This document shows, one piece after another, positions 1 through 8,820 of a stretch of DNA of 64,000 nt; the stretch's first letter is position 1, and each line of letters opens with the position of its first letter. Where the stretch lies: contig DATGDH010000058.1 in NCBI GenBank assembly GCA_035310985.1, forward strand, positions 1 to 64,000, read 5' to 3'. Both the position numbers and the translations under genes were made by a program. Under the pieces are notes generated by a model. It was not told the origin of the DNA. It saw only the letters and a list, made by a program, of their open reading frames with translations, and made no database searches. This stretch comes from DAHVFK01 sp035310985 (GTDB taxonomy: Bacteria > Pseudomonadota > Gammaproteobacteria > Burkholderiales > SG8-39).

Positions 1-298
1 CATCCAGATGCTGACCAAGATCTTCCTGCCGGTCGCACTTCCCGGCATCATCGCGGCGACGATCTTCGCCTTCACCGTCTCCTGGTCCGAGTTCCTTTAC
101 CCGATGGCCTTCACCGTCTCGGCCGACCAGTTGGTGCTGCCAGTCGGTATCGTCACCACCTTGATCAAGGGCGACGTGTACAACTGGGGCCAGATCATGG
201 CGGCCTGCCTGCTCGGTGCCGCCCCGCCGCTCATCATCTACGCTTTCCTGATGGACTACTACATCGCCGGCCTGACCGCCGGCGCGACGAAAGGATAG
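1..298 (+). CDS. ABC transporter permease, MalG-type (3' end only)
   Basis: This is the last 98 or so residues of an inner-membrane permease of a carbohydrate-type ABC importer. The window starts inside the gene. The segment KIFLPVALPGI near the beginning matches the end of the conserved EAA loop that contacts the ATPase. Two hydrophobic membrane spans follow, and the protein ends with a short hydrophilic tail. The gene is eight bases upstream of an ATPase gene of the UgpC/MsmK family, so the two probably form one importer. The substrate cannot be read from this fragment. Confidence 0.85.
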   Translation, partial: IQMLTKIFLPVALPGIIAATIFAFTVSWSEFLYPMAFTVSADQLVLPVGIVTTLIKGDVYNWGQIMAACLLGAAPPLIIYAFLMDYYIAGLTAGATKG

Positions 299-306
299 AG
301 CCGCCA

Positions 307-1407
<1,101 letters not shown>

Positions 1408-1426
1408 TCGTTCCGCGCGCGTCGGG

Positions 1427-1870
1427 ATGATCAAGTACTACTGGGACGACTTCACCCCGGGCTGGACCTACGAGAGCGCGCCGCGTACGCTGAGCGCCGA
1501 GGACATCGTGCGCTTCGCGCGCGAGTACGATCCGCAGATCTATCACACCGACCCCGAGGCGGCCAAGGCGACGTCCTTCGGCGGCCTGATCGCGAGCGGC
1601 TGGCAAACCTGCGGGCTGATCATGCGTTTGATGTGCGACGGCTACCTGCTCGAGTCCGCTTGCATGGGATCGCCCGGGCTGGACGAGGTCAAGTGGCTCA
1701 AGCCCGTGCGGCCCGGCGACGCGCTGCGGCTGCGCGCGACTGCGCTCGAGCAGACCGCCTCGCAGAAGGATCCCGGGCGCGGCAGCGTGAAGTTCAGCTG
1801 GGAGGCGCTAAACCAGGCGGGCGAAGTCGTGTGCCGCATCGTCGGCCGGCAGTACTTCAGGCGTCGCTAG
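1427..1870 (+). CDS. MaoC-like hot-dog dehydratase
   Basis: A 147-residue single hot-dog domain protein of the MaoC/(R)-enoyl-CoA hydratase type. The early segment YDPQIYHTDPEAA followed by FGGLIASGWQT is the MaoC active-site region, with the catalytic Asp and His (D..IYH). The family hydrates enoyl-CoA or acts on related acyl thioesters. It lies 19 bases after the ABC ATPase gene on the same strand. Its stop codon shares a palindromic CTAG with the stop of the opposite-strand gene. The exact substrate is unknown, although the enoyl-CoA hydratase and acyl-CoA ligase nearby fit acyl-CoA catabolism. Confidence 0.85.
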   Translation: MIKYYWDDFTPGWTYESAPRTLSAEDIVRFAREYDPQIYHTDPEAAKATSFGGLIASGWQTCGLIMRLMCDGYLLESACMGSPGLDEVKWLKPVRPGDALRLRATALEQTASQKDPGRGSVKFSWEALNQAGEVVCRIVGRQYFRRR

Positions 1871-2478
1871 CCCTCGAGCAGCCGCCGCAGGCGCTCGCGC
1901 ACGGCGTCGCCCGCGCCGGGCCCGAAGCGCGTGCGCCCCGGCTCGAAGACATCGGTAAAGGCGTACTCGAAACGCTGGTCCTGCAGGCCAAGGGCGCCGA
2001 TCGACCTGTTCTCCGCGGAATAGTCGTCCGCGTGCGCGATGAGCGCAGGCCATCCATCCTCGCCCGGCTCGAGGATCGGTCCGAAGAAGATCGCGCCGCC
2101 GTTGTTCCTGATGCGCAGGGCGCAGCTTCCCTCGGTGACCCCCGACATGGGCAGGAAATCGATGGTGCGCGTGAGCTTCCTGTCGCCGCCGATCGCGAGG
2201 TCGATCGTTCCCGCGATGTGCGGCGCCTCGGCCTCCGCGGCGATCGTCTCCGCGCCGGCGTCACGCCAGCGCGCGAGGTCGCGCGCGCCGCGCCGGCTCG
2301 GCAGGAAGACGTAGGCGAGCGGCGCCAGCGCGCGCAAGGCGGCGAGCAGGTCCTTGTCGAACGGCGGGGCATTGACGAGTACGCCGCCCGCTTCGCGGTC
2401 GGCGATGTAGTAGGCCGCCGGACGGCTGCCGCCGACGTGGTAGATGCTGCGGTCGCGCAGCGCGACCAGGGGTACCAT
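1867..2478 (-). CDS. MBL-fold protein lacking the metal-binding motif
   Basis: A 203-residue protein with the layout of a metallo-beta-lactamase fold: an opening strand pair ending in LVNAPPFD, a central strand VFLPS, then GGDRKL, a GSCAL segment and GGAIFFGP. In active family members the VFLPSRRGARD stretch reads THxHxDH, the segment before GSCAL carries a His, and FFGP reads FxGD. All these metal ligands are absent, so zinc hydrolase activity is unlikely. The start at 2478 was chosen because upstream sequence is antisense to the hydratase gene. It is divergent from that gene by 28 bases and ends in a CTAG shared with the MaoC gene. The function is not known. Confidence 0.7.
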   Translation of the reverse strand: MVPLVALRDRSIYHVGGSRPAAYYIADREAGGVLVNAPPFDKDLLAALRALAPLAYVFLPSRRGARDLARWRDAGAETIAAEAEAPHIAGTIDLAIGGDRKLTRTIDFLPMSGVTEGSCALRIRNNGGAIFFGPILEPGEDGWPALIAHADDYSAENRSIGALGLQDQRFEYAFTDVFEPGRTRFGPGAGDAVRERLRRLLEG

Positions 2479-2506
2479 TGGGCAAACCACAGCGGACCTT
2501 AGCACC

Positions 2507-3292
2507 ATGGCGGACGATTGCCTGCTCGAGAAACGCGCCGACGGGGTCGGCCTGATTACCTTCAACCGGCCCGACAGCCTGAACGCGATGGGCGGCCAGC
2601 TCCTGCCGCAACTCGCCGCGCACCTCGAGCGCTGCGAAGACGACGCGGAAGTGCGCTGCGTCGCGCTCACCGGCGCAGGACGCGGCTTCTGCGCCGGTGG
2701 CGACGTGAAAGGCTTCGCGGCGAGCGGGCACGTCGGCATTACGCGCGAGAAGCTGGAGCAGGGTGCTCTGGCGACGAGCTTCAAGCTGCACACCATGCGT
2801 AAGCCCACCGTGGCCCTGGTGAACGGGCCCGCTGCCGGGGCCGGCATGTCGCTCGCGCTCGCCTGCGACATCCGCTTCTGCTCCGACCAGGCGCGCTTCG
2901 TGACCGCCTTCGCGAAGATCGGGCTGTCGGGCGACTTCGGCGGCAGCTGGTTCCTGCAGCGGCTGATCGGCTACGGGCGGGCGCTGGAGGCCTACCTGCT
3001 CGCCGAGCCGATCGACGCGGCGCGCGCGCTCGAGATCGGTCTCGCCCACCGCGTGGTGCCGCACGACGAGCTTCTGCCGCAGGGCCTGGCGTACTGCGCG
3101 CGCCTGGCCGCCGGGCCGACCTACGCCTACGGCAACATCAAGGCGGCGTTCAATTTCGCCGAGAGCGCGCCCGCGGCGGAGGCGCTGCGCTTCGAGGCCG
3201 GCACCATGATCGACAGCTCGCGCTCGCAGGACTTCGCAGATGGCGTGAAGTCTTGGGCGGCGGGGCGCAAGCCCGAGTTCAAGGGGCGCTAG
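2507..3292 (+). CDS. Enoyl-CoA hydratase/isomerase family protein
   Basis: A 261-residue crotonase-superfamily protein. The oxyanion-hole segments are visible: ALTGAGRGFCAGGD near residues 55-68 and NGPAAGAGMSLALACD near 105-120. The position of the usual second catalytic Glu reads KIGLSGDFGG, so this may not be a standard hydratase. The start at 2507 gives the usual N-terminus (MADDCLLEKR); the longer reading from 2444 would overlap the divergent gene. It converges on an acyl-CoA ligase gene with a shared CTAG at the two stops. Likely role: a step of acyl-CoA catabolism, substrate unknown. Confidence 0.88.
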   Translation: MADDCLLEKRADGVGLITFNRPDSLNAMGGQLLPQLAAHLERCEDDAEVRCVALTGAGRGFCAGGDVKGFAASGHVGITREKLEQGALATSFKLHTMRKPTVALVNGPAAGAGMSLALACDIRFCSDQARFVTAFAKIGLSGDFGGSWFLQRLIGYGRALEAYLLAEPIDAARALEIGLAHRVVPHDELLPQGLAYCARLAAGPTYAYGNIKAAFNFAESAPAAEALRFEAGTMIDSSRSQDFADGVKSWAAGRKPEFKGR

Positions 3293-4863
3293 GCGATGCG
3301 CCGCTCGCGGCCCTGCCAGTAGGGCTCGCGCAGCACGCGCTTGAGGATCTTGCCCGTGGGGTTGCGCGGGATGGTGGCGAGGAAGTCGACCGAGCGCGGG
3401 CACTTGTAGTGCGCGATGCGCGCGCGCATGAAATCGATGATCTCGCCCTGCGTGGCCTGCACGCCGGGCTTGAGCACCACGCAGGCCTTGACGGCCTCGC
3501 CCCATTGCTCGTCGGGCACTCCGATGACGGCGCCGTCGGCGACCGCCGGGTGCTGCATGAGCACGTTCTCCACCTCGGCCGGGTAGATGTTCTCGCCCCC
3601 CGAGACGATCATGTCCTTCATGCGGTCGTGCAGGAACAGGTAACCGTCGCGCAGGTAGCCGGCGTCCCCGGAGCGGAACCAGCCCATTCCGTCCGGCCCG
3701 CGCGCGACGAAGGCGTCGCGCGTCGCCCTGGCGTTTTCCCAGTAGCCCTTCATATTCTGCGGCGAGCGGATCCACACCTCGCCGATCGCGCCGTCGGCCG
3801 CGTCTTTGCCGCTCGCCGGGTCGACGACGCGGATCTCGACGTTCAGCATCGGCCGCCCGGCCGAGCGCAGCAGCTGCCTCTTCGGTCCGTCGGGGTCGTG
3901 GTCTTCGGGCGGCAGGAAGGTGACGGCGCCGGTGGTCTCGGTCAGGCCGTACACCTGCACGAAGTCGCAGCCGAAGGCGCGCATCGCTCCGGTCAGCACC
4001 TTCTCCGAGATCGGCGAAGCGCCGTACGAAATCGTCTTGAGCGACGCGTAGTCGCCTTTTTCGATGCCGGGCACCTGGAGCATGAACTGGATCATCGCCG
4101 GCACGAGGAACGTGTGCGTGACGCGATGCTCGCGGATCGACGCCAGCACCTTGACCGGGTCGAAGTCCGGATACATCACGCTGTAGCCGCCGGTCGAGAC
4201 GGTGAGCAGCGCCACGCCGGTGCCCGCGATGTGATAGGTCGGCAGCACGTTCAGGAACACGTCCGGCGGGCCGCCGTACGCGATCGCCAGCGGCGTGGCC
4301 TCGATCATGCTGGCGGCGATGTTTCGATGCGTGAGCTCGACGCCCTTGGGCAAGCCGGTGGTTCCGGAGGAGTAGAGCTGCAGCGCGGTGTCGCCTTCGT
4401 CGATCGGCAGCCCGGGGTCGCGCGCCTCGAAGCCAGCCCGCCAGTCGGCGAAGGCGGGCAGGCCGGCGGCCGCCAGGTCGGTGGCGAGCGCGAGCCTAAG
4501 GCCCTGCACCGACACTTTCTGCACGGCGGGCGCGAAGGCCGCGTCGGTCATCAGCAGGCGCGCCTTGCCGTTGTTCAGCACGTACTCGAGCTCGGCCGGC
4601 GCGAGGCGCCAGTTGACCGGCATGCATACTGCGCCCACCTTGTTGGCGGCGAGCGCGAGCAGGACGCATTCGACGGTGTGCTTGGTCAGGCAGGCGACGC
4701 GCTCGCCCCGGCCGATGCCGAGCGCGAGCAAGCCCTGTGCGGTGCGGTTCGACTCCTGCTCGAGCTGCGCGAAGCTCCAGGTGCGCGCCGGAGTCCAGTA
4801 CGCCACCGCATCGGGTTGCGTGCGCGCATGCCGCCTGACCGCATCGACGACGGTCTCGCCCAT
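3289..4863 (-). CDS. Long-chain acyl-CoA ligase (class I adenylate-forming)
   Basis: A 524-residue AMP-forming acid:CoA ligase. Motifs include the P-loop LYSSGTTGLPKG (near residue 165), YGLTETTG, the hinge region GYLFLHDRMKDMIVSGGENI, and the C-terminal lysine in NPTGKILKR. It activates a carboxylic acid to the acyl-AMP and then the CoA thioester in the cytosol. The start at 4863 has a GGGGGA ribosome-binding site just upstream. An FNR-like site lies 49 bases upstream in the region shared with the divergent transglycosylase gene. The acid substrate (fatty or aromatic) is not resolved. Confidence 0.9.
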   Translation of the reverse strand: MGETVVDAVRRHARTQPDAVAYWTPARTWSFAQLEQESNRTAQGLLALGIGRGERVACLTKHTVECVLLALAANKVGAVCMPVNWRLAPAELEYVLNNGKARLLMTDAAFAPAVQKVSVQGLRLALATDLAAAGLPAFADWRAGFEARDPGLPIDEGDTALQLYSSGTTGLPKGVELTHRNIAASMIEATPLAIAYGGPPDVFLNVLPTYHIAGTGVALLTVSTGGYSVMYPDFDPVKVLASIREHRVTHTFLVPAMIQFMLQVPGIEKGDYASLKTISYGASPISEKVLTGAMRAFGCDFVQVYGLTETTGAVTFLPPEDHDPDGPKRQLLRSAGRPMLNVEIRVVDPASGKDAADGAIGEVWIRSPQNMKGYWENARATRDAFVARGPDGMGWFRSGDAGYLRDGYLFLHDRMKDMIVSGGENIYPAEVENVLMQHPAVADGAVIGVPDEQWGEAVKACVVLKPGVQATQGEIIDFMRARIAHYKCPRSVDFLATIPRNPTGKILKRVLREPYWQGRERRIA

Positions 4864-4911
4864 TTCCCCCTCCCCAGGTTCGCCGGACGGCTGCATCGTA
4901 GCGCAATCCCG

Positions 4912-4925
4912 TTGACCTGGATCAA
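4912..4925. promoter_or_regulatory. Candidate FNR/ANR-type binding site
   Basis: The 14-base sequence TTGACCTGGATCAA matches the FNR consensus TTGAT-N4-ATCAA at nine of the ten defined bases. It sits almost midway between two divergent genes, about 50 bases from each start codon. That fits a site near -41.5 or within a promoter for either gene. No experimental support is available. A broken FNR-type gene is present further along in this window, so the acting regulator must be encoded elsewhere. Confidence 0.5.
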
Positions 4926-4974
4926 CCGCCGGCAGCCGTGGTCGCCTACGATCGCGAACATCGTCGGGTTCCCC

Positions 4975-6429
4975 ATGCGCCGCGGAATCGCACTCCTTCT
5001 CCTCCTTTCCACGCTCGCCTGCGCAGCGTTCGCGCAGACGAAGCCGGCGGGCGCGCCGCGCGCGCTGCCGACCGAATTCGGCGCCTGGAGCGGCGATTTC
5101 GACGGTATGCTCGCGCGACGCCACATCCGCGTGCTGATCCCTTTCAGCCGCACGCTGTTCTTCAACGACAAGGGCAAGCAGCGGGGCATCACCGCCGACC
5201 TGGTTCAGGATTTCGAGAGGTATCTGAATCGGAAGTACGCGAAGCAGCTCGGCAAGCGCCCGCTCACGGTGAGCATGATCCCGACGACGCGCGACGAGCT
5301 GCTCAAGGACGTCGCCGCCGGCCTCGGCGACATCGCCGCGGGGAACGTGACTGCGACCGACGAGCGCAAGAAGATCGTCGACTTCATCGCCCCGGCTGAT
5401 CAGAGGCATATCGACGAGATCGTCCTGACCGGGCCGAATTCCCAGCCGGTGGCGTCGGCCGAGGAGCTCGCCGGCCGCACCGTGCACGTGCGCAAAGCGA
5501 CGAGCTACTACGAGAGCCTGGTCGCGCTGAACGAGAGGCTGCGCAAGGAAAGGAAGCCCGCCGTCAAGCTGGTGCTCGTCCCCGACGCGCTCGAGGACGA
5601 GGACATGATGGAGATGCTGAACGCCGGCCTGTTCGACGCGATCGTAGTCGACGACTGGGTGGCCAAGATATGGGTGCAGATCCTGCCCAAGATCCGGCTC
5701 AACGAGCAGGCGATCCTGCGCAAGGGCGGCGTGGCGGGCTGGGCGGTGCGCAAGGGCAGTCCGCGCCTTGAGGCGGAGATCACGGAGTTCTGGCGCACGG
5801 TCGTCAAGAAGCAGAATCTCCAGGAGGCGAGACTGAAGCAGTACTACGCGCGCGTGCGCCAGATCAGAAACAACACCGCGAGCGCGGAACGCAAGCGCTT
5901 CGATGGCACGATCCAGATCTTCCAGAAGTACGGCGCCCAGTACGGCTTCGATCCGCTGATGCTCGCGGCACAGGGCTACCAGGAGTCGCAGCTGCGCCAG
6001 GACGCGCGCAGTCCCGTCGGGGCAGTCGGCATCATGCAGCTCATGCCGGCGACGGGCGCGGAGCTCGGGGTCGGCGACATCCACGTCGCCGAGTCGAACA
6101 TCCACGGCGGGGCCAAGTACATGGACCAGCTGATGACCAAGTACTTCCAGGACGCGAAGTTCAGCGAGGCCGACCGCACTCTGTTCGCGTTCGCGTCCTA
6201 CAACGCGGGGCCCGGGAGAATCTCGCAGATGCGCAAGCTGGCGGCGCAGCGCGGCCTCGACCGGGACAAGTGGTTCAACAACGTCGAGCTGGTGACCGCG
6301 GAGAAGGTTGGCATGGAGACGACGACCTACGTGCGCAACATCTACAAGTACTACGTGGCCTACCGGCTCATGCTGGAAGTCGCGGCCGAGCAGAAGAAGG
6401 CGCGCGAGAGGCTCGAGAAGCAGCCCTAG
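4975..6429 (+). CDS. MltF-like membrane-bound lytic murein transglycosylase
   Basis: A 484-residue periplasmic protein. A signal peptide (MRRGIALLLLLSTLACAAFA) is followed by a solute-binding-protein-3-like domain (residues 35-290), then an SLT lytic transglycosylase domain (about 300-470). The SLT domain has the catalytic Glu in GYQESQLRQDA, followed by GAVGIMQLMPATG and FASYNAGPGRI. This is the domain order of MltF, which cleaves peptidoglycan glycan strands to 1,6-anhydro ends. The start at 4975 was chosen for its signal peptide; the frame stays open far upstream, antisense to the ligase gene. Length agrees with MltF. Confidence 0.88.
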   Translation: MRRGIALLLLLSTLACAAFAQTKPAGAPRALPTEFGAWSGDFDGMLARRHIRVLIPFSRTLFFNDKGKQRGITADLVQDFERYLNRKYAKQLGKRPLTVSMIPTTRDELLKDVAAGLGDIAAGNVTATDERKKIVDFIAPADQRHIDEIVLTGPNSQPVASAEELAGRTVHVRKATSYYESLVALNERLRKERKPAVKLVLVPDALEDEDMMEMLNAGLFDAIVVDDWVAKIWVQILPKIRLNEQAILRKGGVAGWAVRKGSPRLEAEITEFWRTVVKKQNLQEARLKQYYARVRQIRNNTASAERKRFDGTIQIFQKYGAQYGFDPLMLAAQGYQESQLRQDARSPVGAVGIMQLMPATGAELGVGDIHVAESNIHGGAKYMDQLMTKYFQDAKFSEADRTLFAFASYNAGPGRISQMRKLAAQRGLDRDKWFNNVELVTAEKVGMETTTYVRNIYKYYVAYRLMLEVAAEQKKARERLEKQP

Positions 6430-6450
6430 GGGGTGGTTCCGGAAAAGGCG

Positions 6451-7404
6451 CTAGGCGCGCACGAAGCGCGTGCCCGCGCGGCCGGCGAGGGCGGACGAGA
6501 GGTGCGGCGGGTCGGTGATGACGGCTTCGGCGCCACCGCCTTCGAGGTACTCGATCACCGCGCGGATCTTCGGACCCATGCTGCCGCGGTCGAACTGTCC
6601 GGCGTCGTACAGCCGCTTCGCCTCGGCGAGCGTCATGCTGTCCACCCAGCGCTGAGCGGGCTTGCCGTAGTCGAGCGCGACGCGCTCGACCCCGGTCGCC
6701 ACGACGAAGCGGTCGGCGCCGAGCGTGCGCGCGAGCAGGCTGGAGGCGAGGTCCTTGTCGATCACCGCCTCGACGCCGACCAGGTCGCGCGCGGCGTCGC
6801 GCACCACCGGGATGCCGCCGCCGCCGCAGGCGATCACCAGGTAGCCGTCGCGCACCAGGTGCGCGATCACGTCCAGGTCGACGATCGCGCGCGGCGCGGG
6901 CGAGGGCACGACTCGGCGCCAGCCGCGTCCCGGATCCTCGCGCACATGCCAGCCGAGGTCGGCCGCGCGCTTGCGCGCGGTGGCCTCGTCCATCGGCGAG
7001 CCGATCGGCTTGGTCGGATCGCGGAACGCGGGATCGCCGGGATCGACCTCAACCAGCGTTACCACCGCGACCGCCTCGCGCGCCACCTTGCGGCGGCGGA
7101 ACGCGTTGCGCAGCGCCTTGACGAACATGTAGCCGAGCGCGCCCTGCAGGTCCGCGCCGGCGTAGTCCATCGGCACCGGGATCACCTCGTGCAGCGCGAG
7201 CTCCGAGCGCCGCAGGATGAAGCCCATCTGCGGGCCGCTGCCGTGCGTCAGTACCACGCCCCACCCGGCCTCGATCAGGTCGACGACGTAGCCCACCGTC
7301 TCGCTCGCGGTCTGGTACTGGTCCGGGATGCTGCGGTGCTGCTCGTCGCGGATCAGTGCGTTGCCGCCCACGGCTACGACCGCTAGCTTCGAGGGACCGT
7401 TCAT
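6451..7404 (-). CDS. arcC: Carbamate kinase (AllK/ArcC family)
   Basis: A 317-residue amino-acid-kinase-fold enzyme with the carbamate kinase motifs VAVGGNAL near the N-terminus, LTHGSGPQMG, ACGGGGIPV and IDKDLAS. It transfers phosphate from carbamoyl phosphate to ADP and releases carbamate, which breaks down to ammonia and CO2. It is the last gene of the left arm, downstream of the FdrA and DUF1116 genes. E. coli has the same association, where the kinase YbcF (AllK) takes the carbamoyl phosphate made by oxamate carbamoyltransferase. Nothing here points to the arginine deiminase route, so the catabolic reading is preferred. Confidence 0.92.
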   Translation of the reverse strand: MNGPSKLAVVAVGGNALIRDEQHRSIPDQYQTASETVGYVVDLIEAGWGVVLTHGSGPQMGFILRRSELALHEVIPVPMDYAGADLQGALGYMFVKALRNAFRRRKVAREAVAVVTLVEVDPGDPAFRDPTKPIGSPMDEATARKRAADLGWHVREDPGRGWRRVVPSPAPRAIVDLDVIAHLVRDGYLVIACGGGGIPVVRDAARDLVGVEAVIDKDLASSLLARTLGADRFVVATGVERVALDYGKPAQRWVDSMTLAEAKRLYDAGQFDRGSMGPKIRAVIEYLEGGGAEAVITDPPHLSSALAGRAGTRFVRA

Positions 7405-7413
7405 GCCGTCCTC

Positions 7414-8820
7414 CTAGGGCCGGGCGAGCTCGGCGTCGAGCGCCAGCACGGCCTGCGCGAAGCAGGCGAGCGGAGCGCGCGTGAGGCCCGCGCCGATCTG
7501 CCCGATGCCCGGCTCGCGGTGGGCGATACCGGTGTTGATCACCGGCTCGATGCCGGTGTCGACCACGCGGCGCGCGTCGATGCCGCAGGCCGTACCGCGA
7601 AAATCGAGCGCCGGCAGCTGGAAGACGTTCGACTCGCCGAGGGTGATCTGGCGCATGCGCAGCGAGTTGTCGATCGCGTCCTCGGGCGTGCCGCCGACGA
7701 ATTTCACGATGGCCGGCGCGGCGGCCATCGCAAAGCCTCCCAGGCCCGCCGTCTCGGTGATCGCGCTGTCGCCCAGGTCCCGCGCCGCGTCCGCGGCGCT
7801 GTAACCGGCGAAATACAGGCCGTCGACGCTCGCCGACGGCGCGGTGAACCAGCGCTCGCCCAGCCCGCTGACGCGGATGCCGAACTCGACCCCGTTGCGC
7901 GCCATCGCGGTGACCAGGCTCGAGCCGGGCACGCCGTGCGCGGCGTCGAGCATCGCCTTGCAGGCCGCCATCGAGATGTTCAGGAAGAAATGCTCGTTGC
8001 CGGAGACGAAATCGAACGCCTCCGCGAGCCCCTGCGAAGCGCTCGTGGTGCGGGCGAGGGCGCCCGCGAGGCGCCGCAGGAGCAGCGCGCTCGCGGCGGC
8101 ATTGCGATTGTGCACCTCGTCGCCCATGGTAAGCGCCTGCGCCATGAGCGGCTTGAGCTCGATGCCGCCGAGTGAGTCGAGCGCGGCGCCGAGCGCCGGC
8201 GCGAGCACGGTGCCGATCCACTTCAGCCGCTCGAGCACTTCCGCTCCGTAGGCGCCGAAGCGCAGCGCCTTGCCAAGTCCTTCGTTGAAGTTGCTGTAGG
8301 CGCGCCGGCCGTGCGCCTTGTCCTCGACCACCCAGAGCGGCATCGACGGGCTGATGATGCCCGCCATCGGACCGACGGCCGCGTGATGATGCGCAGGCGC
8401 GAAGCGGATCGCGCCGCTCGCCGCGAGCGCGCGCGCCGCCTCGGGGTCTCTTGCCCAGCCTTCGTACAGGATCGCGCCCACGATCGCGCCCTGCATCGGG
8501 CCGCACATGCGCGGCCACTCGATAGGCGGTCCCGCGTGCAGCAGGATGCGACGGTCCAGGCCCGGCAGCTCGCGCGCCGTGCACACGCCGCGCAGCACCG
8601 GTGAGGCGGCGAGATACGCCGCGAAAGCCGTGCGGTTCGCTTCCTCGACCCGCGGCGCGCCCACCAGCCGGGCGAGCGCCATCGCAGCCGCGCGGTCGCC
8701 GGCAGCGGGCGGCGCCCAGTCGAGCTGCAGCGCGACGCCGCCGGCCGCGACGACGGCCTCGGCAAACTGCGCCAGGCCGACGTTCAGCACGCCGGGCTTA
8801 CCGTCTAACAACCGCGCCAT
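7414..8820 (-). CDS. DUF1116 protein, oxamate carbamoyltransferase subunit AllG-like (YlbE)
   Basis: A 468-residue DUF1116 protein, the YlbE/AllG type. Conserved-looking stretches include APAHHHAAVGPMAG, YSNFNEGLGKALRFG, GDEVHNRN and ARNGVEFGIRVSG. In E. coli this protein works with FdrA (AllF) and YlbF (AllH) to move a carbamoyl group between oxalurate/oxamate and phosphate. The start at 8820 overlaps the end of the fdrA-like gene by 23 bases, which suggests coupled translation. The carbamate kinase gene follows nine bases later. The third subunit type (DUF2877) is encoded in the other arm of the divergent cluster. The actual substrate here is not known. Confidence 0.82.
   Translation of the reverse strand: MARLLDGKPGVLNVGLAQFAEAVVAAGGVALQLDWAPPAAGDRAAAMALARLVGAPRVEEANRTAFAAYLAASPVLRGVCTARELPGLDRRILLHAGPPIEWPRMCGPMQGAIVGAILYEGWARDPEAARALAASGAIRFAPAHHHAAVGPMAGIISPSMPLWVVEDKAHGRRAYSNFNEGLGKALRFGAYGAEVLERLKWIGTVLAPALGAALDSLGGIELKPLMAQALTMGDEVHNRNAAASALLLRRLAGALARTTSASQGLAEAFDFVSGNEHFFLNISMAACKAMLDAAHGVPGSSLVTAMARNGVEFGIRVSGLGERWFTAPSASVDGLYFAGYSAADAARDLGDSAITETAGLGGFAMAAAPAIVKFVGGTPEDAIDNSLRMRQITLGESNVFQLPALDFRGTACGIDARRVVDTGIEPVINTGIAHREPGIGQIGAGLTRAPLACFAQAVLALDAELARP

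Noticed and set aside
3253..4974. Long open frame upstream of the transglycosylase start, in the same frame
   Set aside because: It is antisense to the acyl-CoA ligase, Arg/His/Val-rich, and contains no signal or domain before the true start at 4975.
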